Below, piece after piece: positions 58,753 to 64,000 of a DNA stretch of 64,000 nucleotides. The stretch is from a virus, in IMG/VR virus record IMGVR_UViG_3300027730_000007, positions 1 to 64,000 of that record; one strand, 5' to 3'. The translations under genes and the position numbers were made by a program. Numbering within the stretch: position 1 is the stretch's first letter; each line of letters opens with the position of its first letter. Under the pieces are notes generated by a model. The model made no database searches and was not told the origin of the DNA. It saw only the letters and a program-made list of their open reading frames with translations.

Positions 58753-59236
58753 ATTTGCTTATAATTTGTTGTATGTCATCAAAACTAACTGAATCATTTA
58801 TATACCAGAATCTATCAGCATCTCTAAAAGTATCTTCACCATCAAAACCATTTCCTAAGATATAATTAGATGACCTAAATAAATACAAATCTTGACTATT
58901 ATTATCCTTATGGTGCCATGCTATGTCAGTAATCTCATCTAGGGCTTTATTAAATGTTTCTTCATTATTAAAACCGTAACCACTTAAACCCCACTCTGGG
59001 TCAGAATTCCACATTCCACTAACAGGGTCTTCTTTTGGTTCACTTTCTAAATACACACCTTTAGATTTTCTTTCTTCATAATCAGCCATTGCTTCCTCAT
59101 AGGTATCGTACCAAGCTTGCATATGTCCACTAAAATTACGTTCTATATCATTTTCTGGTGAATCAGTCCAACGTAAAAATAGCATCGTATCCTTATTTAA
59201 ACCCTCTCTTAATAGCTTTCTTATAAGAACTTTCAT
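58751..59236 (-). CDS. small protein with candidate prohead-protease leader
   Basis: 161 residues. Leader MKVLIRKLLREGLNKD with L-R-E then G at residues 9-12, closely like the two other LLREGL genes. The mature part would be acidic and aromatic: a TMLFLRWTDSPENDIERNFS strand, AMADYEERKSKGVYLESEPK and SSNYILGNGFDGEDTFRDAD, ending SFDDIQQIISK. It overlaps the upstream 64-residue gene by four bases (ATGA). Internal head protein is my inference; no family recognised. Confidence 0.55.
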   Translation of the reverse strand: MKVLIRKLLREGLNKDTMLFLRWTDSPENDIERNFSGHMQAWYDTYEEAMADYEERKSKGVYLESEPKEDPVSGMWNSDPEWGLSGYGFNNEETFNKALDEITDIAWHHKDNNSQDLYLFRSSNYILGNGFDGEDTFRDADRFWYINDSVSFDDIQQIISK

Positions 59237-59427
59237 TTTTTATACTTAATAATATTATCTTTATTTGAATTTTTATCAAATTCATCTTTATCTATAAATT
59301 CCCACATATTATTTTCAGCCTTTCTTTTATAGTATAAATTAGAACCATCAATATCTCTAATTTGATATTCAAATTTGGATTCAACTAATAAACCCTCTCT
59401 TAATAGCTTTTTTATATGTTCTTTCAT
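59233..59427 (-). CDS. small protein with candidate prohead-protease leader
   Basis: 64 residues. Leader MKEHIKKLLREGLLVESKFE has L-R-E then G at residues 9-12. The mature part is a short beta strand pair (YQIRDIDGSNLYYKRKAENN) with a Lys/Asp-rich end. A late-type motif (59429-59441) precedes the ATG. It overlaps the next gene by four bases. Likely a small packaged protein; no family recognised. Confidence 0.5.
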   Translation of the reverse strand: MKEHIKKLLREGLLVESKFEYQIRDIDGSNLYYKRKAENNMWEFIDKDEFDKNSNKDNIIKYKK

Positions 59428-59428
59428 A

Positions 59429-59441
59429 CTAATAAATATGT
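59429..59441 (-). promoter_or_regulatory. candidate phage late promoter
   Basis: Minus-strand ACATATTTATTAG immediately before ATG 59427. Confidence 0.45.
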
Positions 59442-59485
59442 TGAACCTTTAGATAAATTATCTTCAGCCCATAATTATTAAACGC

Positions 59486-61078
59486 TTACATTATCAATTC
59501 GTACTTAAATAAACCACAATCCCATATTCTATCATAACCTAATTCGCTAGTCAATTCTTTCTCCGTTTTATTAAAATCCATATTAGGGTATTTTTTCCTT
59601 ATAGCGTTTTTACCAAAACCAAATTTGTGAAATCGTTTATGTTTATCTACTTTTGAATTATAATAGCAATAATTGGGTTTAACCAAACCAACTAGTTTAA
59701 ACCCAATATTTGTGTAAAGGTTGTTATTTACATCAAGCGTCCAACGCCTATCAGCAAAACTAATTATATTTTTAGGTGAATAATCGTTTATAAATTGTTT
59801 TATGAATTTAGATGCCAACCCACTAATAATATAATTTTGCTTTGTTGCATATCTAGTTAATTCATATTCACCATCGTTAGTTTTTGTCATGTTACGCTTA
59901 TTTGAAAAAGTCATTACACCTACTAATTCATTATTATAATAAGCCCCATAATTTATTGTTGAGTTATCATTACCTTGGATATGGTTTTCTTTTAAAAATA
60001 ACCCTTTTTCTTTCCCGTTAATTATCTTGACCTTAACGTTTCTACCACCTATTTTAATACCATCATTTATTTTTAATATGTGCTTTAATTTATTTTTAAC
60101 TAATTCCTTATTAAGAACCCATTCATCCTCAAAAATATGTATTAATTTAATACCTATTTTCTCACAAGCCATTGTTTTATCTAAATGATAAGTAGAGTTT
60201 TTACCCATTTTTTCGGTGTGATAATATAATCCATTATATTCTATACCTAATTTAATTTTAGGTATTATTAAATCTATCTCTTTACCGTTCAATAGTTTTC
60301 TATTTTTGCTCTTCTCAACACTAAAACCTAATTCTTCAATAAACTTTTTTATTTCAATTTCACCCTTTGATGTCCAGCTTGGTTTCATATTAATATTAGT
60401 TATTTTTATATTGTTTCTAAAAATAACAGACGATGATTCAGATATTAATTTATTATTAGGAAATAATAATTTATAGTCATTACTACTAATATTGTGTTTA
60501 GTTTTTAAATGTGTATTTGATATAAGTTTCATTTTTTTTCCACATAAATTACAAACAACATAATTTTTTTCGTCAAGGAATAACTCTTCTCTTTCTTTAT
60601 TTTTTATTGTGGTTTTAAATATGTGTTCTATATTTATTTCTTTATCCTTTTCAACAATATCAAAATATACCTCAAACCATTTTTTATTATTAACTAATTC
60701 ATATTTTTTTCGTTGATAAGTGTTAGACGGAATTTTAATATCACCATAGGTATTTAAAATATGTCTAGTTAATGTCCCAGATAAATTATTTGGGTCATCA
60801 AACTCTATTTTTGTTTTTTTACAAATGGCAACTAATTTTTTATTGGAATTATTTATTGAATACAGTTTAGTGTTAGATTTTTCAATATCATGACTATTAC
60901 CAATTTTAACTTGCCCACCCTTTTTATTAATCGCTATAGAATGCTCAGTTAAAATTAATCTAATCCTATCATTACCAACTTTAAATAATTCACCAAGTTT
61001 ATGTATACTAACTTTATCTTCTTCATATAATAAAATAATTTTTTTTATATCTTCTTCTGTTAGATTTGTTTTTGCCAT
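59486..61078 (-). CDS. Hef-type homing endonuclease
   Basis: 530 residues from ATG 61078. The N-terminal 35 residues form a helix-turn-helix (KIILLYEEDKVSIHKLGELF, then KVGNDRIRLIL). A Cys/His segment VVCNLCGKKMKLISNTHLKT then KH (near residues 167-188) is a zinc finger. The nuclease fold follows: GEIEIKKFIEELGFSVEKSK, KEIDLIIPKIKLGIEYNGLY and IKLIHIFEDEW (E...D...ExN pattern of restriction-type folds). The C-terminus has IISFADRRWTLDVNNNLYTN and LVGLVKPNYCYYN, as in Hef proteins of T4-like phages. It probably spreads itself and its flanks among phages; its placement right after gp23 fits that habit. Confidence 0.88.
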   Translation of the reverse strand: MAKTNLTEEDIKKIILLYEEDKVSIHKLGELFKVGNDRIRLILTEHSIAINKKGGQVKIGNSHDIEKSNTKLYSINNSNKKLVAICKKTKIEFDDPNNLSGTLTRHILNTYGDIKIPSNTYQRKKYELVNNKKWFEVYFDIVEKDKEINIEHIFKTTIKNKEREELFLDEKNYVVCNLCGKKMKLISNTHLKTKHNISSNDYKLLFPNNKLISESSSVIFRNNIKITNINMKPSWTSKGEIEIKKFIEELGFSVEKSKNRKLLNGKEIDLIIPKIKLGIEYNGLYYHTEKMGKNSTYHLDKTMACEKIGIKLIHIFEDEWVLNKELVKNKLKHILKINDGIKIGGRNVKVKIINGKEKGLFLKENHIQGNDNSTINYGAYYNNELVGVMTFSNKRNMTKTNDGEYELTRYATKQNYIISGLASKFIKQFINDYSPKNIISFADRRWTLDVNNNLYTNIGFKLVGLVKPNYCYYNSKVDKHKRFHKFGFGKNAIRKKYPNMDFNKTEKELTSELGYDRIWDCGLFKYELIM

Positions 61079-61093
61079 ATTTTTTATTTTATA

Positions 61094-61124
61094 CAAAGAT
61101 ACCAAATTAAAACCATAACGTCAA
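61094..61124 (-). promoter_or_regulatory. host-type promoter of the Hef-like gene
   Basis: On the minus strand TTG (61124-61122), 20 bases, TATCTTTG (61101-61094): exact TTG-N20-TAnnTTTG match, about 16 bases before ATG 61078. Confidence 0.7.
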
Positions 61125-61177
61125 GTTTCAATCCGTTTAATTTTAATCCAAATATATTTTAAATATGCTTAAAAACA

Positions 61178-61206
61178 AAAAAGCCATACAAAAATGTATG
61201 GCTTTT
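61178..61206 (-). terminator. rho-independent terminator after major capsid gene
   Basis: Stem AAAAGCCATAC / GTATGGCTTTT with a 7-base loop, and on the minus strand a T-run follows. It ends the gp23 transcript upstream of the Hef-like gene. Confidence 0.85.
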
Positions 61207-61227
61207 AAGTTATTGATTTACAATAAA

Positions 61228-63120
61228 TTATCTCAATTCAGCAACGTTAAACGTTGGTACACCATCTACACGGATAGCTCCGTAAAAGCGGTTATTTACC
61301 ATTTTTTTAGCGTAACGTGTCATGATACCCTTAACTGGGGCAAAGTTAAACGGATTGTACATAGTTGGTGTAAGTTGCAAAGGCACGTATGGTGCGTAGA
61401 TGTAACCTGTATCCAACAATGATTTACCTTTGTGACCGATGATGATTGAGTATGCTGGTGCATAAGGGTCACGGTACACTTGGTAACGTCCGCTTAATGT
61501 ACCGATTCTCTCAATACCCATGTTGTATTGGTCTTGCTCAGGGTTAGCATCACTTACGTGGAAGTATTCCAAATCATCAAATATCGCTGAAATTTCAGAA
61601 GATACTACGATAATGTTAGCACCACCACGAAGAGTTGACTTGTGGATTTGAGCACTAGTTTGGTTTACTCTTGTGATAAGAGTTTGATTCCAGTCTTTTT
61701 GTGTGTAAGGACTTGCAGCAGAAGAAGCTCTTCTCCAACCGTTATAATCCCAACGTAATTGCCATGCAGAACCTGTACGCAAATCTCTAAGGATTTCACG
61801 GTCAATTTCAGCAGCAACTTGTTCTGACAACATAGCTGTCAATTCAGCTTCAGCATCAATGTTGTGGAATGCACTAACGTCTTGAGCCAATTCTGGTGAC
61901 CATGTTGCACGTAATTTACGTTCTTCAACACTTACTACTACTTCGTCAAGTCTAAATGAAACTTCACCAAGTTCTGTTTCCAATTCAAGAGAAGCGTATT
62001 CAGCCCATCCAAAAACAAGACCAGCAGTAGTTGTAATCGCTGATACAGTTGTTGCAGAAGCACCAACATAACCATCATAAGTTTCAGTACCAGCTACGGC
62101 AACACCGCTTGCAGTGGTACCAACTGGGTGACGTAAGTCAACCTCAACATACATTACATTACTAGAATTCGCTGCACCAGTTTTTGTACCTTGAACGATA
62201 GCCTTACCGTATTGTTGTGTAACTACACGGAATGGCACCTTACTACCACCAACAACAATTTTATTACCATCACTATCTAAGATAGCATTAGTAGTAACAC
62301 ATTGTAATGAAGCCAAGAATGACTCAGTATCCATGTTGTTACCGTCTGGGCCAGTCAATACTCCACGGCCATTAGTACCAGCACCACCACTGAAACCAGA
62401 CATTGTTAAAAGAACAGTTCTAACTGAACCATCAGTTGCTCTTGGGAAAGAAGCTGATGGGGTCAATACTGTAAAAGTACCGTCAGAATTTAAAATGTTA
62501 GCGTTTGCATTAGTAATCGCATAGGTTTTCATTGTAAGAGTACCTTTAGAGTTATCGAACAAACCATCATCATAGAATGCATCATACAAGTTTTTAGCTT
62601 GCATTTGAGTCAACTTAACACCGTTAGTAGAAACGATAGCTGGAACAGCAGCAGAAGTTGCAGAACCATCATGCTCACCGTTAAGACCAGTGTGTGCTGA
62701 GTATTGTGTTCCATAAGTGGCATCAGTTGATGATACACCATTGTAGTTGCTACCAGCAACAGCTGGGTTAGCACCGTTAACACGGCTAGATGTTTGTGGA
62801 ACGAAGTAGAACAATTTACCAATTGGCATGTTCATAGCTTGAACCGATACGATATCATTCGCTAATAATTTAGAGAAAACTCTACGTACAATTGGGAATA
62901 CAACTGTTTCGAAAGAACCAGATGATGTCGCTGTTGTGCTTTCGCTCAACAATTGAGAAGCTTGGTTCTCATACAATTGTGCAACGTTTTCTTTAACGTG
63001 GCCTTTTAGACCTTCTAGGAAGCCTAAGCTTTCCCATTTTGCTTGGGTTTCTTGACGGATAGCCTTCATGTGGTTCAATCCGATGTTACCAACTTGTCCA
63101 GATGTTAATAAATGTGACAT
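61228..63120 (-). CDS. gp23: major capsid protein (gp23-like)
   Basis: 630 residues. VFPIVRRVFSKLLANDIVSV then QAMNMPIGKLFYF is the strongly conserved gp23 start of the mature protein. The C-terminal half shows SFRLDEVVVSVEERKLRATW, then SPELAQDVSAFHNIDAEAEL, then VAAEIDREILRDL and a final FNFAPVKGIMTRYAKKMVNN RFYGAI-type end, the typical HK97-fold order. The N-terminal 60 residues end LLSE followed by S, close to the T4 maturation site after residue 65, so a prohead protease probably cuts there. It is about 110 residues longer than T4 gp23 (521), mainly in a middle insertion (about residues 120-350). It builds the hexamer lattice. Confidence 0.95.
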   Translation of the reverse strand: MSHLLTSGQVGNIGLNHMKAIRQETQAKWESLGFLEGLKGHVKENVAQLYENQASQLLSESTTATSSGSFETVVFPIVRRVFSKLLANDIVSVQAMNMPIGKLFYFVPQTSSRVNGANPAVAGSNYNGVSSTDATYGTQYSAHTGLNGEHDGSATSAAVPAIVSTNGVKLTQMQAKNLYDAFYDDGLFDNSKGTLTMKTYAITNANANILNSDGTFTVLTPSASFPRATDGSVRTVLLTMSGFSGGAGTNGRGVLTGPDGNNMDTESFLASLQCVTTNAILDSDGNKIVVGGSKVPFRVVTQQYGKAIVQGTKTGAANSSNVMYVEVDLRHPVGTTASGVAVAGTETYDGYVGASATTVSAITTTAGLVFGWAEYASLELETELGEVSFRLDEVVVSVEERKLRATWSPELAQDVSAFHNIDAEAELTAMLSEQVAAEIDREILRDLRTGSAWQLRWDYNGWRRASSAASPYTQKDWNQTLITRVNQTSAQIHKSTLRGGANIIVVSSEISAIFDDLEYFHVSDANPEQDQYNMGIERIGTLSGRYQVYRDPYAPAYSIIIGHKGKSLLDTGYIYAPYVPLQLTPTMYNPFNFAPVKGIMTRYAKKMVNNRFYGAIRVDGVPTFNVAELR

Positions 63121-63148
63121 ATTTGTTTAGTTTTATTTTTTGGTTATT

Positions 63149-64000
63149 TTATTTTTGTTCAACTCTACTAATTAAATCAAGGATTCTTTTAGTAGAAGGG
63201 TCAACATAAGCAGTCGATTCGTTTAGTTGTTTTGAATTACTTGTGCTGGCCTCTTTGATTATTTTATTTTCTACTACTTCACGAACGGTTTCTCTTTTTT
63301 CCAATTCACTAGCAATAGTTCTGTACAATCTTTTTGACTCTTTAAGGTTAGTAACACCAGTATCAAATCTCTTGATAATGTTTTGTTTCTCAGCCTTGGT
63401 AGTCGAATGCTCCATAAACAATCTTGTTACATATGTAAGATTGCTATTGAAGATAACTGTTTCTACAAGCTTGGTTCTAAATTCTTTTAAGCCATCTCTG
63501 AACATTTCGTTCTCAACCTTTAATTTTTTAGCTTCACTTAATAGGGTATTATATTTGTTTGCTGTTTCGGTAAGTAATTTCTTTGTAGCGATACTTTCGT
63601 CAATTTTTGACTTAGGGTTTTCAGGAGCACCGATTGATTTAGGTCCTTGGCCACGGTGAGTACCTACACTCATACCTACACCAACACCAATTTTTTCGTC
63701 AAGCGTTTCTTCTTCTTCCTCTTCATCACCCATTTCTTCATCACCCATTTCTTCATCACCCATTTCTTCATCATCACCTTCGATATCATCAACAGGTACG
63801 AAGTCACTTGATTCTTCTTCATCATCAAGTTCAATCTCGTATTCCATATCGTCATCGTCAGATGCTGGTAGACCAGATGCTGGCAAACCAATGTCAGATG
63901 TCTTAACAATATATTCACCTGGTTCTGAAATGTTTAAACGTATTTCATCACCAACGATATTGATTTCATCTTCACCGCTTAATTTTTTGTAAATTGCAAT
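63149..64000 (-). CDS. prohead core scaffold (gp22-like), 5-prime end beyond the window
   Basis: At least 283 residues; the frame is open to the right edge, where IAIYKKLSGEDEINIVGDEI continues into LNISEPGEYIVK, so a TTG inside the window is not the true start. A very acidic region follows (EMGDEEMGDEEMGDEEEEEE) and then a long helical half with NKYNTLLSEAKKLKVENEMF and LKEFRTKLVETVIFNSNLTY. Several LTE, LSE and LNE junctions lie in the helical half, as in T4 gp22 which is cut into peptides. The place directly upstream of gp23 matches T4 order (22-23). Confidence 0.65.
   Translation of the reverse strand: MAIYKKLSGEDEINIVGDEIRLNISEPGEYIVKTSDIGLPASGLPASDDDDMEYEIELDDEEESSDFVPVDDIEGDDEEMGDEEMGDEEMGDEEEEEETLDEKIGVGVGMSVGTHRGQGPKSIGAPENPKSKIDESIATKKLLTETANKYNTLLSEAKKLKVENEMFRDGLKEFRTKLVETVIFNSNLTYVTRLFMEHSTTKAEKQNIIKRFDTGVTNLKESKRLYRTIASELEKRETVREVVENKIIKEASTSNSKQLNESTAYVDPSTKRILDLISRVEQK
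63722..63778. repeat. 15-bp tandem repeat in the acidic part of the scaffold gene
   Basis: TCACCCATTTCTTCA-type units repeat about three times on the plus strand, encoding the GDEEM blocks. Slippage here could change the acid content without a frameshift because the unit is a multiple of three. Confidence 0.8.

Noticed and set aside
1-64000. CRISPR array, transposon ends, integrase or diversity-generating retroelement
   Set aside because: No regularly spaced repeats, terminal inverted repeats with a transposase, or reverse transcriptase seen. The fibre repeats are coding and in frame.

Overview
The window reads as part of the genome of a large, AT-rich T4-like myovirus infecting a member of the Bacteroidetes (probably Flavobacteriia-like). 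The phage type follows from recognisable T4-type tail sheath (gp18), tail tube (gp19), major capsid protein (gp23), family B DNA polymerase (gp43), and weaker matches to gp13, gp14, gp15, gp22, gp26/gp51, an OB-fold hub protein and the late sigma factor gp55. The host inference rests on five exact TTG-N20-TAnnTTTG promoters (the Bacteroidetes housekeeping pattern), the near absence of Shine-Dalgarno sequences with A-rich stretches before the start codons, and fibre repeats of a style common in phages of that phylum. Genes are packed tightly; no stretch above about 300 bases lacks a gene, and I saw no tRNA, CRISPR array, integrase or transposase.

Layout. 1-14.4 kb, mostly minus strand: a tape-measure-like gene running off the left edge, an unknown gene, a gp26/gp51-like chaperone pair joined by a candidate frameshift, a free-standing homing endonuclease flanked by a 38-bp direct repeat, tail tube, a small possible head protein, tail sheath, two very small genes, a 1098-residue repetitive fibre, and gp15- and gp14-like proteins. 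14.5-17.8 kb, plus strand: SNF2 helicase, glutaredoxin, gp13-like neck protein. 17.8-25.7 kb, minus: DNA polymerase with two tandem host-type promoters, then a fibre/adhesin cluster with two in-frame TAA oddities. 25.8-28.2 kb, plus: five small virion-type genes. 28.2-47.8 kb, plus: about twenty kilobases dominated by glycosyltransferases and sugar-precursor enzymes, with a nucleotide-metabolism cassette (HD-like protein, dUTPase, IMPDH/GMP-reductase-like) inside. 47.9-58.7 kb, plus: PhoH, two more glycosyltransferases, gp55-like sigma factor and a baseplate-type operon. 58.7-64 kb, minus: two small genes, a Hef-type homing endonuclease, gp23 and a gp22-like scaffold gene cut by the right edge.

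How it fits together. Two promoter classes are visible. Host-type promoters precede DNA polymerase, both homing endonucleases and the HD/dUTPase cassette, while an ATATTTAT-centred motif sits 13-16 bases before the start of many virion operons. The second class is a natural candidate for recognition by the gp55-like factor encoded at 51750-52475. Several small proteins start with a short amphipathic segment ending in (I/L)-x-E followed by G or S, the same kind of junction as the predicted capsid maturation site in gp23; they may be head proteins trimmed by a prohead protease. The glycan island could decorate virion proteins or alter the host surface; the sequence alone does not say which.
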